64,000 nucleotides of DNA, taken from NCBI GenBank assembly GCA_964019055.1, contig OZ025219.1:10061388-10125387 (forward strand), written 5' to 3'. The notes under the pieces are model-generated. The model searched no databases. It was not told the DNA's origin and saw nothing but the letters and a program-made list of their open reading frames with translations. Source of the stretch: Anthopleura xanthogrammica (taxonomy: Eukaryota > Cnidaria > Anthozoa > Actiniaria > Actiniidae). Below, piece by piece: positions 41,299 through 54,955 of this stretch. The translations under genes were made by a program, and so were the position numbers. The number at the start of each line of letters is the position of its first letter. Position 1 is the stretch's first letter.

Positions 41299-44200
41299 AT
41301 GAACTCTAATAACAAACTGAAAAGGAAGAAGAAAACTCACGGGTCTGTTGCGATGTCTTAAAGTTGATTTTGTGTTTCGTGTCGGGTCGAGTGAGGAGTT
41401 TGCGAATTCGTGAGAGAGAAGCGATTCGAGCCGAGTTGGTGTGATGTTTGTATGTAATTCTCACCTCTAAACTCCTCTCTGGTTTTGTAAAATACTTTTC
41501 ATCGAAGTCAACAGACACTAAAGAGATTCTTTACTTCTACCAAATACAACTCGAATTTAATATCGGCCATATTTTTACCATCTATTTCCAGGCCTGGTAA
41601 TCCATCAAAGAGACATAGGGATCGGCTAAATGCCGAGTTGGATAACTTGGCGCGATTGTTACCCTTTCCCGAGGAAACTGTTACGAAACTGGATAAAATC
41701 TCCATTCTTCGACTAACAGTTAGCTACCTAAGAGCGAAGAGTTTCTTTCAAGGTAAGGCTGAACCATTTCAAAGCTGATTTAATACTTTTTCTGTTCCGT
41801 TGACGTCTGGAGATGATATGTATTTGTGATAATTGAAACGCTTCTGTTGACTCGGGCACCGAATGTGTTAAAGACTTCGATTCTTCTCCCATTATTTCAT
41901 TCTGTACAAAATACAGAGAATTCTAGACTAATTCATTTTTCGATTTCCTTAAGAAGAGTGAGTATTTTGTCTCTTTCTTAGACTCGTATGCCTTCCTCCT
42001 ACTGTCTCGACCAAGGCAGTATTATAAATTCACCGTCATGTTTATATGTTCCCCACGACCTTCTACTCTTTATTTAGAAGCCTGATTTTTTAGCAGGACT
42101 TAGACTATTTATCAGCGTAAATAAATTTAAAACAAGGAGGATATTCTTGGATATTTATTTGTGTTTTTTTGAGCGAAAGGTTAGAAAGGTCAGAAGTTAT
42201 GGCTTCGTTTTAAAGCCGACCAAATTTTGTGTAAATGAAGAAGAGCTTGATTCCTCGTAGGCACGTACGATGGCCGATCGCCGAAAGATATATCAGATCT
42301 CTAGAAATTTGACCCTAAACTACACTATAATGTTACCCATAGTGTTGCAAAGGAACGTTTTACTCGTGCATTTTATAAATTGTTCTTAAAAATGCGGAAT
42401 AAAATAAATATAAGGTTGGCTGGTATTTGATTTAAAAACTCGGGATCTTCATATTTTGTTTTCTTAAGTTTTACTAGAATGTTGGGGTTATTTTCATGTT
42501 TTGATATTCGAACGAGTTAGTATATTCTTTTATAAAGAAGTATTAGAAAATTCTAGGAAACCCTGTGAGGTGTCGGTGAAATGTGCGTCGCTTTTCACAA
42601 TACTTTCTCCTAGAACGGAAATTACTTCGCCAATACAGCCTTTCTGGGCTCGTAATTTTACTCAAAACGTGCTCAGTATTTAGATGAAATAATACACCGC
42701 TGAAAAACAAATACTACCAAGAATTACGGCGAGAAATCGCTCTTTTTGGCCTCGCATGATTAAAAATTCAACATCTCGAAATAAATGCATGCCTGTTTGC
42801 TTACTGGCGCGACATGGTTCGTGAAATGGTTCCCCCGAATTCGAAATTCGAATCAATTTTTAAAATAAAGTTAGTAGAAATATGGTCGATAGTGTTTGAA
42901 GTTAAAGACAGAATTCATATATTCGCTTAAAAAAAGTCGTGAAAATTGGAAGATAGATTTGTGAGGAAAAGGTGATCATGTGTGGAAATGGTGGCTTTGT
43001 GTGGAATGGTTTGCCTTCACACCTACCACTATCGAGTGTCGTGCAAAAGTTTGTCACGCAGGTTTGAGAGGAAATATTCATTAACCAAACTCACGCAACA
43101 AAATAATCGTTTTCGAAGATCGAGAATAAATATCTTTTGAATAAAAACTCCTCTTCAAACCGAAAATTTCGGAAGAAACTTTATAATTTTGATGGACGAA
43201 TGGTGCTGTGACGTCGCGCCCCGTCGCGCAACATCTGAAACTAAAAACCTCTTTGAATTCGAACTCGAGCGCCTTCGATGCAAAAAACCTCTTGAACTTT
43301 TATGACTAATTCTTATCCCTATTCGATAAAACTGAGTTTGATATCATTCCAACAAGGAAAGAAAGGACTCTTCTAACACCCAGGCAAGAAATAAAAGGCT
43401 TTGAGATACGGAACATGGAGATATTGAAATCGTTCTGGCGTTACTACGGAAAATACAAATAGTTTTTCAAGAACACGGCTAAATTTGACCTTTCGAACTA
43501 AGTGTGTACACTGGATAACAATGCCAGAAAATACTACTATCAAAGCTACCTGGAATATTAGTACTGTTGGTATCTGGTAACTGTAATAATAGTAAACGAA
43601 GAAATGTAACTTTGGTTGTTTTTCGATACTTTTTTTAATGTGAGTGAACGATTACTTGAGAAAATTTTGAAATATTTTTCTCTATTTTTACGGTAAAAAG
43701 CGACGATGTATTTGCAGAAAAAATCTTCCGTGGTCCCTAAAAGCATTACTTAGCTCTAGATTGAAGCGAAATTATATTTACATAAGAATGAACTCGTATT
43801 TACAGTCTGACACGTACATGGCTCCAAAAAGATGTTCTTTAATTAAAGGTTTCGACCTCTTTGAATCCTGAAGTCTCTCGCACTGTCAGAAATAACGTGC
43901 TAAAATCTATCTCCATATACAATTTCCTTGTTGAATGTATGTATATATTTTGAACATTGAAAATAAACCCTTTGTAAACCTTTTTCAATGTAATGCTGGT
44001 ACTGCATGAATATGGAAAACAAATAATTTGCAACGCTTGATCGGTTAGATTGGCTTGACTACAGAGTCAGTCTAAATATTTTTTATAAAAAAAACAAAAA
44101 TTCTTTCTTTGAAGGAAGAATTTCTGTGTGTCTTGAAATTGTTATGAAATGTCATCATAATTTGAATAAAAGTATTTCCAGACAAAACCATCTTTACACA

Positions 44201-47200
44201 TTTGGTCAATGTTAATATATTCAGTTTCTAAAATTATTCAACATTGTGGTTAAGAAATTTATTATTCTAATTGAAATCTTGTTCTTTTTGCTATTTGAAC
44301 ACTTTAGTGGCTTTCTCATCAATTTAGATTGTGTTCTCTCTCTTTTCCAGTAAATGGTAAAAATGGCCAGGAAGAGACATGTGAAGACCTTGTTAGAGAA
44401 TTTGAAGGCAATGGTTTATTTTCACAATTATCTCTCGAGGTAAGAGACCATTAGATAAACTATTATTCTATTTATTGTATATAGAAGGGGACGTGGGAGG
44501 TGCTACAAACCTTAAAATTAATGCACATTAAAAGCACCAAAAAACTGAGAATCTGGAAAGGAAATTGCAAAAAACTGAATCCACACTTATCAATAATACT
44601 GCAAAACCACAAAAAATAAAGACATACAAAAAACTGCATTTAAAATTGTCTGAATTTGAAAATCCCATGTCCTCCTCTATATATTATTACAATGTGAATA
44701 TGATGTATGTCTAGTCAAAGTGCTATATCCTTGAATATCTAGATTATCAAAGAATAAATTCAGGATATGTAAAGAGATTCAAGGTTTATAGTACATTGTT
44801 TATTTATATGTTGCCCAATGTACCTTTACCAGAAAATACCTTAAAAAGGATGAAAATGTTTACCATTTCCTTTTCTATTCCTGCATTGTGGAACAGAATT
44901 CTGAGATAGAATTTTTGATTTCACTCTAAATTGATCGGGAGTTGCACAATCTTATAATGTAAAGCCATTTCGGCAGTTTTTTTATAAAAAAAATTTTTGT
45001 AAAGCTGTTTCTGAAATCTTTGTATTCCTTGGGTTTTGTCATCTACCGTAAATGTCATAAATGAATAAATAAAAATAAAAATAAAAATTAGGTGTAATAA
45101 GACGTTCCTCTCTCGTCAATGTAGGAATTTATTTATACAGAGATCATGAATGAAGATTATTTTGAATGACATCTTAGTTATTTATGGATGGACATCTATC
45201 TTCATCGATCTAATCAATCGTATATAAAAATGTCTGTTTTTAGGAGTATGGATTTATTATAATTTTGATTTCTTATCATCGAAAGACACTTGAAAATGCT
45301 TCTCTAATGATGAGGTATTAGTACTCAATGATAATAACCTAATTTACCAAATGATTTTAAAGCTTTTATTTAGGATAAAATTTGAGTACCATTACATAAA
45401 AATAAATCATATTGATGATGATGATGAAATGTAATGATGATGATAATAATTTTATTACATTTATCAATTCTTGTCTTTCAAATTTTATCAAATACTGTGA
45501 CAACTGCTGGGCTTGTCAAGTCAGGACACTGCTAACTCACAGATCAAACACTGAAACAACCTCTGGGCTGATCTAAGTCAGGACACAGTTAACTCACAAA
45601 TCAAATTGTAATGTAGCTTGTTAGGTTTGGCAGAGGGAGGAAAACTAGAAATATCCAGAGAAAAACCCTCAAATCAAGGAAGAAACCTAACAATAATCTC
45701 TGCTCACTCACATGTGATTGGGTCCAGGAATTGAACCTGAGAACCTATTTAAGAGGCATGTGTGCTACCCCTACGCCACACTTGGGGTTCACCAATTTGC
45801 CCTTGAGACTACTAGTGTAGAGCACTTAAAAATTAAGAGAAACTAAGAAAAACGTTTCTACAACTGTGCTTCTAAGTGCTTCTAAGCTTGCTTCTTTTGT
45901 TGTCTATAATGTCCAGTGTCAATATCATTGCCAAGTCCTGCACAGTAAGAAATACAATTTTCAAAGTAACTGCTCAAAGATAAACCTAGCAGATATATTT
46001 TCAAAAATTAACATTTTAATATATAGGACTTGATTCTTTTGCAGTCCATTTTTTTTTCACCACCAACAACAGTCTTTCTCAAGACTACACTCAGCCAGAC
46101 AATCACATTACTTGCTCCACCAATTTTTTTGTTATTATTTTTTTCTCGTTTTAAAGTTCTTAACATATCTTATAGTTTCTTATTGTTGTCTCCTTTTCTC
46201 ATACCTCACGTGGCTTACTTCATATTATAGTTTTTTATCATTATCTCCTTTTTTTTATACCTCGCGTGGCTTACTTCTTCTTGTAACTGACTGCAGGTAG
46301 TACTAGTATTGTATGAATGAGAATAAGGAATAGGATCTTAAAACATTAAACATCGGCAACAAAGGCCTGAACTCATCACCAAGCTTATTGCCTTCAAGTC
46401 TTGATACGTTTTATTTATAGTCTTTCATATTTTAAGATACAGTTTCGAATTTATGTACATTTTTTTGACATCTTAAGTAAACTATGTTTCTAATCTTGTT
46501 CGAATTAAAAAGCAAAAATTCTCAATTTTGTTATAAGTTAATGCTAGCTAAGAACAATATATAAAGTAAAATAAAAATGCTCTGAGCCAAAAGAAGATCT
46601 ATAAGGTAGTGAGTACTTTAACTATTTCTAAAGATCATGAACTAAGCTTTCATTATTGTGAAAGCAATAATATATACTGGTATGTACATTGATGAGAGAC
46701 TAATTTTAGCACCACACGTTTCAGCAACTTATATGATTAATAAGAATTTCACATCAATATCAAACCAACGATCAATGATATCAAGGATTGAGATAGATTT
46801 CATTACATTTGTTTTAATATTATTTAGATTCTTTGTAAAGGTTTTATTCCTGCTTAGTTTCAATAAAAGTGCTTATAAATTAAAAACCATGCTTTTGAAA
46901 ATATTACAATAAAGAACAAGCTAAAATGTTACAGCTCGGGTGGTCAATTGAATAGCATATAAAGTTGCAATAATGAAACAACCAACAAAGGAACTGCTTT
47001 ACAGTTGAAACGGCTCAAGTGTACCCCCTAGAATTCATTAATGAATTTATTATTCAAATATTGAGTTCATTTTTCACTCTGACTCCACACTTGAAAATGA
47101 ATTATCTATACTTGAGTTTTGATTGGATTCTTCAACAATTGCCATGTCAAGGTAGAAAAACTCCCCAGAAAGGCCATCCCTTAGAATTTTAGTGTGAAAT

Positions 47201-50200
47201 GAATATGAAGTTTGGAGTCTTCCAATTTTTTAATGAAAACTCAGAGCGAATAATCAACTCAATATTCAAACAATGAAATCATTAATGTAGCCTAGGGGGT
47301 ATGCTTGAGCTGTTTTGACTGTAAAAGGAAGCAGGTAGTAAAACAGAGATTACTTCTTAGACTAGCTGATGTACATGTTATCGTTCAAGATTAACTGGAA
47401 GTGGAAGGAACGAGATAGCATTACACATCGTTTTTTACTGCAACTAAAATTCTCCTGTAAATAGTATCTTAAAGTTACGGTAAATTAAATTATTTTGGGG
47501 AAGTTTTAACTTTTTAAAAAGGCCTATTGTTTTGTAGCTCCTGCTGTTATATTGCTGTTATATTGCTGTTATATTGCTGATATTTTGGGGGAAATATTTG
47601 GACATGAAAATATAAGTTTGCTCATTTATGAATTTGTGGTTTGATAAAATACAATACTTTTTTGTCTTTCATTTAGTAATAGTCTATATGCAGGTAAACT
47701 AAGGAAAATGACTCAAAGCAATAACCACAATTGAAAAAATATTTTAATATTAAAATCTTTGAAAATTTTAAAAGTGAACGAAAAGTAAAAATTGCAAAAA
47801 AATATATATTGAATAAGGAAATGAAATTTAATTTGTTTCACCTGCCTTGTTGCTTTCATCACATGGTATACAAATATAAGTAGAGTTAGTCATGCAATGT
47901 TACATGTCAGTAAGATATACTTGAATATATTATTACATGTGCTGTTAACACCTTCAGGACAGGTACAAACGGAAAGCTGGTCTCAATCACTGCTTCAAGA
48001 TTATTTCTGGGTTTGATCTGTGAGTTAGCCATGCCCTGACTTATATCAGCCAAGAGGTTGTTTTAGGGTTCAATCTGTGATTTAGCCATGCCCTGACTTA
48101 GATAAGCCCAAAGGTTGTTTCATGGTTGGATCTGTGAGTTAGCCATGCCCTGACTTAGATCAGTCCAGAGGTTGACTTCGAGATATCTATAAAAAAAAAT
48201 TAACAATGGTGCATGTGAAAGTAATAATTAATTGCCTCTCACTGGTGAACATCCACTTGGGTTTTTCTCTGACAGAAACTAAACTGAACCAATAAAAATG
48301 CATTTTATCCTGAAAACTAGTCTACTTCAGAAACCCTCTTTTAAAGTGACACAAGATAAGTTCACTAATATGTACCACAAACTTGAAATCAGTTATCTTT
48401 ATTAAGTAACATTTGTTTTACACTTGTTTATTCACGACAGCTATTAGATAATAGGGATAAGCATTAGCTTTGTACATTACCTAGCTAGCCATATGTAAAA
48501 TGTATACAATATGTGCACAACAAGAGTTAGAGCCTCTATAATCCTCTAAAAACTAAAGTGCCATAGTAACTCTTGCAAACAACAATAAACAATAAAGACT
48601 GAAGTAAATTTGATCATGCATATGGTGTGTGACTTAATTGCAAATGTTTTGATCTTGAAAATTGTGTTCAAACATTGTAGAGCCATAGCTAGTGGCTTTT
48701 GAACTGAAGTTATTCCAGAGATACATTAAATAAGTTCTGACCATATATATAGTATTTGGAGTATGTGGATGGCCTGAGGGTATATATAGTACCGGTATAT
48801 GCTGGTTACTAAATGATAACATGTGTAGTCTAATGGCAGCTGGCGGATATTGTTATTCCTGGATAATATACTTAATTTGTCGTTGGTAACAAGCTGTTAT
48901 GCTTTTGTTCTGATGATATGGTTGGAGATTACATTGAAGTAATGAAAAGATTTCTTAGTAATAGAAAACAGATGGGATCATAGGCCAGAGAGTGTTATGC
49001 CACCTGTATGTGCTATAAACAACATTTAAGAGAATAATAACATGTAATGGCACAGATTAACGTTATTATAAACTAATATTAAGCTCAATATTCTTTCAGC
49101 AAGCTTTTCTTAAGTCTTATGAAGTCTAAATCCATGTGAATAAGAGTCATTCTGAAAGGGTTTAATGTTATCATAATTGAATAAAATTATTACATTAACT
49201 CATAATTTATGTAATGCTTGATGAATCATGAGTGACAACATTGTGTTGTTAATGCAGTAGAATTTGGTTAATGTATATAAACATAGTGGATATTGTAGAT
49301 AGATCATACATATTTAATATCAAAGTTAGCACACATAATTTAGAAGATATTCCTAAAATAAGTACTGTGCATTAGGATTAGCTCGCTTTCTCGTTTCTAA
49401 GAGAGTATTAGACACATGCTGAACTGTTGCTAAACTGTGCAAAATCATTAAAAGTGTTATTTTAACAGCCACTTATGTCCACACTGTACTGTCATGCGTA
49501 TGCACCCCCTAGAGTGCTGTAGAGTTGTAAAGCACTCAAATAGAACAAGAAAAGCACTTTTTGAAATGTCTCAACATGTTCATATCACAGAGACAAATAC
49601 AAAACAATAAATATTATTCTACATGTAAAACTCAAACTTATCTTGGATGTGAGCTAGCTAGCTAGGCTAACAAGAAAATCCAAAGAAATCTCACTTTGTC
49701 TCAATGGAATTTTTGCCATTTCTTTTGCATTTTCCCACTAGCATTACATCCAAGATAGTTCCAAAAGAGGTCTGCATCTTCTACCCTAGTATTCCATTAT
49801 TCAGGTACCCTGCCCTTAATCCCTGTTAGATCACATGACGTCATTGTTTTAAGGATTCTTTTGTTCGAGGGGTATTAGAAGGTATTTACAATAATCTCAA
49901 AATAGCATGACTTCATAAGATTACCAGATTAACATGTTCATGTTATGAAAAACGAATAATTTGTATGTAACCATAAGTTAACCGTAATTTTTTATTAACT
50001 TTGGCTAAAACTTTTAACATTAGTAAGTTATTTCATAATAATATTAATTATCAATAAGTTAACATTTACGACTAATATTTCTGTTTATAACTGATAATTA
50101 GGTTAAATAGTATGAAGAATCCTGAAGATTAAGAACAATAACGACAGATAAGCTAAAATTGCTCCCTAAGTTTATTCCTACATTGAGGAACAGCCAAACT

Positions 50201-53200
50201 TCCTTGTAAGGTGTAGAAAATAAGTATCCACAAAAACCTGCTTATTTAAGTATAAAAACCATTAAATAGAGATTTCCTTACCTATTTTCTACACGGTTGA
50301 AGTCTACCATCGTCAACTTTTTCGCAAATCTGTCTTTGTGATTCTTTTGGCGCCAAAACTGGGATCCCTGTGGTTTTTGCAATGGAAATTTGTATAAAGA
50401 AAGAATGAAAAAATGAAAGAAAAAAGAAAAGAAAGAAAGGAAAGAATAGGGCTTTGCTGAAATTTAAAACCAATTATTCGCTTTTCCCCCACTTGGTAAT
50501 CAATATTTATCACACATTTTAATGACAATTCTTTCGTAATTTCGTAATAAAAAAGCAGACAGGACCCCGCGCGCGTCAGTTTGCAATTCTAGTATTTTTC
50601 AATAAGATTCTAACTTGATAATATCGTTAATATTTCATTTTATCCCCCAGGCTTTAGATGGGTTCATTGTCGTTATTACTCAAGAAGGACAGCTATTTTA
50701 CGTTTCTGAAAATGTTCGAGATTTTCTTGGTTATTCACAGGTATGTATGGGTTATTGTTACTGTTTTATTTTTATTTTTCCTTCCTTTCTTTCTTTCCCA
50801 TTTTTTACTCTTTAATCCCCTTACAAATGCCAGCATATTACTGTATGTTAAGCTCAGACCGGAAGGAAGGAAGGAAAGGAAAGGAAAGGAAAGGAAAGGA
50901 AAGGAAAGGAAAGGAAAGGAAAGGAAAAGAAAAGAAAAAAAAAGGAAAGAAGAATTGCAACCGTCCCAAAAAGTCCCCACATTGTATCTTTTAACTTTCA
51001 AGATATAATAAAGGTCTTAATGACCGTCGAAAGGGCATGTTAGAGTTTACATGACGACAGTCGTTCGACTAGCTGGCTGATAATGAGTCGAAACATTAGA
51101 ATAACTGATCGACATTGTTAGGAAAAGAAGCACTCGACCCTCTTTTTGGTTCTTAAGCCGGTAGGTCTTGAGTTTCAAGGACGTGTTCGTGCATGATTTT
51201 GTTGACTAGTAAGGGCTTCGATGGACACCCAATGAAGTCGCCCTAGATGGACTATGCTAGTAAAATTTGTGGAGAAAAATCTCTAAATTTACAAAAAGAT
51301 AAATAATCTTTAAGAAATTCTGTTCTCTAGCACTCGTTTCAATAGTTGATTGTCCTTTTTTCGACTTAATCAAGTTGCGTGCAGTCAAAATGATGTGCTT
51401 GCATGCCATGGAGGAATTAAGCTTGAAGCTCAAGCCCCTACAGCTGTAGGTGTTAGACAACAATAGAACCGACTTTGGGTTACGAGTGGGCAGAGTGGTG
51501 GTACTTAGCAACCGATAAAGTCAAGTTTTCATGGTCATTGGAAATCCAATGCGCCTTATTAACTTTTCAGAACTTTCAAGCATTTTTTTTTTCTCATTTC
51601 TTAAATTTGTTTTTTCTTTCAAAAATATTGAATCACTTTAATGTTTTATTTTAACTTGTATATTGCGCGAATGCGTTACAATAATTACATGATCAAATAA
51701 TGCGCACTTTTCTTTTCCGTTGGGCTTTGCTAGTAATGTTCTCATTATTTGCCCTTTCCATCCTCCTTTTTATTAATGAGTTCAGTACCTTCTTGTATCT
51801 AATTATTATTTTTACCCTGCATTGTTACAATAGGCAGCTGTTATACACCAAAGCATGTTCAAGTTCTTACACATAGACGACCAAGATATGGTGAAATTAA
51901 AATTAGCCTGGCCTAAAAATATTTCCAAAGATACCAAGGTACGCAATACCATCTGAGGTCTGCAAGACTTTCACTTTCAACACAGGCGACAGGTTCTAGA
52001 AAAGAGGGGTGCTGTTGATGACAAGACAACTGAGTTTGTTCGCGCGTGTGTTTGCAGGGTGTTCACGCTTGTGATAGTGAAAACCAGACTTGAAGGAAGC
52101 GAGATTTCATTTAAGTTCCCTAGTCTTTGGCCCTTTGACCGGCAATTCGCGATAATTTGCGCATTGCGTTATTATTAACTGATTTAGTTGAACGATTGGA
52201 TATCGACTGGGATTGATTAGTTGAAGGATTGGCCGATTGGATATTGACTGGAATTTAATAATTGAAGGGTTGGCCGATTGGTTATCGATTGAATTATTCA
52301 CTGCTTTGTTTTGTTTGTAGATCGAAAAAGAAATACCAAGGCGACGAGACTCTACGTCTGGTAAACCCACTGAAAATGGTAAATCAGAGATCAGTGAACT
52401 CGAAAAACTCAATCGATCATTTACCTGTAGAATGAAGTGTACTTTGAATCACGGTGGAGGCTTCTACAAGGTAAGTTCATTTGTGAGTGTGTCATGTGTG
52501 TCTCATATGCGTCGGGCGTGCGTCGGGAATGTATCGTGCTTGTGTCATGTGTGTCTCCTATGTGTGGGGCGTGCGTCGGGAATGCATCGTGCTTGTGTCA
52601 TGTGTGTCTCATATGTGTCGGGCGTGCGTCGGCAAGGCATCGTGCTTGTGTCATGTGTGTCTGATATGAAGACACGCAAATGCGCAACACGGGAAAACCT
52701 TTCTCATCCTCCAACCAACACGTCTCGTCGCTTTTAGTAAACATGATTAAGCAAATCATTTGTGTATTTTTGGCAAAGGAAGGGAATGCTAAGATTGTTA
52801 AACTTCTCATTATAAACGTTCAGTCTTTGCGCGACTCTGGGGTCCATTCTGATCGTGCAAGTTGCTGTTGCTATTCCTTTCTGTTTAAATACCATTTTTC
52901 GTTCGTTTTTCTTTCAGCTTTTCAGACTCAGCGGTCGCTTGCGTGCCATCCAGACTCGAAAACGAGACAATGACGTCGTAGAATACGGACTTTTCGCCAT
53001 TTGCTCCCCTGCATACAACTCTAATAATAGTTCATCTGGTTCCGCTGTAAAAAAAGAAGTCGCACTAACAGCACAGAAGAGATTAGAAAGAACCAACAGT
53101 GACCCGTTAGGGAACAGGTAGGAGATATTTATTATTGTCTGTCGGATGATACATTTAGTGGCCAATTCAATGTTATTGCAATCATAAGAACTTTTACTTG

Positions 53201-54955
53201 TTCCGGTCTGTACTGGTTCGGAGAAAGAAGAATCTAGTAAGCCATTAGCAGGGCTTGAAATTTGTAATTGCGCCCTATTTCGGGCAAAAACATTCTGCTC
53301 TAACGACTCAATTTTCAAAGCTCGTCAACAGCTGGCAAATATTAGCATCCCCCCGGGTGCGATGAGTGCAATATTGTGAAATTTCCCACCCGTCAAGTGA
53401 TAATGAAAAGGAGAGTTGATGATATGTTAATCAATCGTCCCTCAAGAACCTGAATTCCTTGTGGTAATCGGCCGGTGCAACAAGGGAAACTAACATTGAA
53501 AATCTTTAAATGGGATGTATAATTAATTGACTGATTCGTTTCTTTTCTAGGCGTAGTGTTTATACAAGTCATGGTATGATGCGAACAGCTCATGTTGGAC
53601 CGTTTCTTTACCCCAATTCACGGCCTCCATTTAGCCCCTTAGGATCGCCCACTGCTTCATCAGATTCTGGCCATCCTTCTCCTGTATCCAGTAACATTAA
53701 AACTGCTCTCTCTGATCAAGAGATGCAAAGTGACATCAGTGATCTGTCAAACTCCTCCAAGTCGAGTTTTGAGGCTGAATCTCGTGCACAGGACCGTGTG
53801 TACGCAGCAGCCAATCAAAACAGGATGCACAATATGATCCGCAATGAACAGAAATTAAAAGCATCTCAAATGGACACTGATGAATCTCCTATGAGAAAGC
53901 GATCCCGAAGCCTTGCCGATGCTTCCGAAATCCACCCGAGTGAGTACGAAGCCTTTCGGAAGAGTCATCCGTTTGGCTTCGGAAACGCGAACCATCTTCC
54001 ATCAATAGCAGAAGTTAAGAATGAAGGGAAATCCGAAACCCCGAATGGAGATGCCAAAGCAAACCCTGAAGATCAAAGCACTAAGGGAGAAGGGTTGCTA
54101 AGGAGACCAGTTAATAACTATGACAACAGGTTGGATGCGGCAAGAGGGCTCATGAATCTTGGTAGTATGCATCTACCTCTTCCCTCTATGTACCCATTTC
54201 CAGAGTTCATGTACCCAGATGTGATGTTCCCGCGGTTTGATGGTATGTCAAACCCCCTTGATGTCTCTCAAATTCGTAACCCATTTGATGTTCACAACCC
54301 ATGTTGTCTGACCCGTGAACAGTACAGCCAACTAGCCATGCGCAGATGGCTCAGTGCTTCGGACATGCTTCGGACACCGATGAATCCTCTTCTGGCAGCA
54401 CAGACAGCCATGATGTCTCCTGTAGAAAGAATGCGCCTCTTTCAAATGCAGTTTCCATTTGGCTTCCCGTTCCCTGGACATACTCCATTTGAATTTCCAG
54501 GTGGTATGAATGAGAGGCATCTTGCTGAACAAAGGCAAAATCAAAATCGCGCTGATGGGGAAACCTCGTTGCCTCACACAAACCCTTACAAAGAAATCCC
54601 CGTTGGTGGAAGTAAGATAGAAGATGAGAAAAGTCCCTCTCCAAAAGGCTCCCCGTCACCAGACAAGACAAGCGATCAAGAACTAAATGTAGTCAAAGTA
54701 GAGAAAGACGAAAACGAAGAGAAGTCTTTCTGTGCCAGAGAAAACAGCGATGAACCACGAGCTCCCTTACGCAGCGAAACTGAAACCTCAAGCAAGAAGG
54801 ACTACCCTGTCGATCGGGACAACAGGAATAACGACTCCAATTCTCAATTTCGGGTCAACTTCAAAGGCATTCAAGCCGAGTTTTCCAACCGTCTGGAAAG
54901 CCTTGATAGATCGTTCACTCAGTCATTAGGAGGCTTTGGTCCAAAAGATAAGTAA
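41299..54955 (+). CDS. AHR: Aryl hydrocarbon receptor-type bHLH-PAS factor lacking PAS-B
   Basis: Nuclear bHLH-PAS transcription factor. Exons: 41592-41752, 44351-44439, 50651-50740, 51834-51938, 52321-52470, 52918-53117, 53551-54955, all in phase. The first coding exon is uncertain: 41299-41342 ([15 protein letters not shown], basic like an AHR nuclear signal, but weak donor CGG|GTCTGT) or 35538-35587 (strong donor). Length is 747 or 749 residues. The bHLH is [19 protein letters not shown] followed by [30 protein letters not shown] follows: [68 protein letters not shown] single 1405-bp exon then encodes 468 residues rich in S, P, M and acidic residues, with no PAS-B domain. The AHR-type basic region separates it from SIM, HIF or ARNT. 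From memory, the Nematostella AHR also lacks a recognisable ligand-binding PAS-B domain. Confidence 0.92.
44861..45093 (+). mobile_element. Possible decayed 3' end of a non-LTR retrotransposon
   Basis: A frame reads [13 protein letters not shown], like the conserved VWNxLP region near the C-terminus of jockey/CR1-type reverse transcriptases. After a broken stretch it ends in an (AAATAAAAAT) tail at 45063-45090. Stops interrupt the frame. It lies in AHR intron 3. Confidence 0.4.
45508..45605 (-). repeat. 57-bp satellite, about 1.7 units, reverse orientation
   Basis: CTAACTCACAGATCAAACAC and CCTCTGGGCTGATCTAAGTC on the plus strand are the complement of the unit at 1-690. It lies in AHR intron 3, immediately before a SINE. 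Confidence 0.9.
45640..45790 (-). mobile_element. tRNA-derived SINE, second family
   Basis: Minus strand: A-box GTGGCGTAGGGGTAGCAC, B-box GGTTCAATTCC, then a body with GAGGGTTTTTCTCTGGATAT and TTTTCCTCCCTCTGCC. Tail pieces of the same type occur at 6365-6425 and 16470-16570. A related tRNA-like fragment is at about 21005-21075. Confidence 0.78.
46999..47331. mobile_element. Imperfect 330-bp palindrome (TIR element)
   Basis: Left end TTTACAGTTGAAACGGCTCA followed by AGTGTACCCCCTAGAATTCA. Right end TGAGCTGTTTTGACTGTAAA preceded by GCCTAGGGGGTATGCT. The inner parts around TATTCAAATATTGAGTTCAT also pair. No transposase. AHR intron 3. Confidence 0.82.
48003..48176 (+). repeat. 57-bp satellite, three units, forward orientation
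   Basis: Three diverged copies of the 57-bp unit (GTTTGATCTGTGAGTTAGCC). Same family as 1-690, in AHR intron 3. Confidence 0.92.
48177..50650 (+). other. Rest of AHR intron 3, nothing identified
   Basis: AT-rich intronic sequence with no repeat or exon that I can name. It precedes the first PAS-A exon at 50651. Confidence 0.5.
50860..50950 (+). repeat. (GGAAA)n microsatellite
   Basis: About 14 GGAAA units, turning into AAAAGAAAAG. AHR intron between the two PAS-A exons. Confidence 0.93.
52488..52670 (+). repeat. 53-bp minisatellite, about 3.4 units
   Basis: Units begin CGTGCTTGTGTCATGTGTGT and contain GGGCGTGCGTCGG. Intronic, directly downstream of the AHR exon 52321-52470. Confidence 0.88.
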
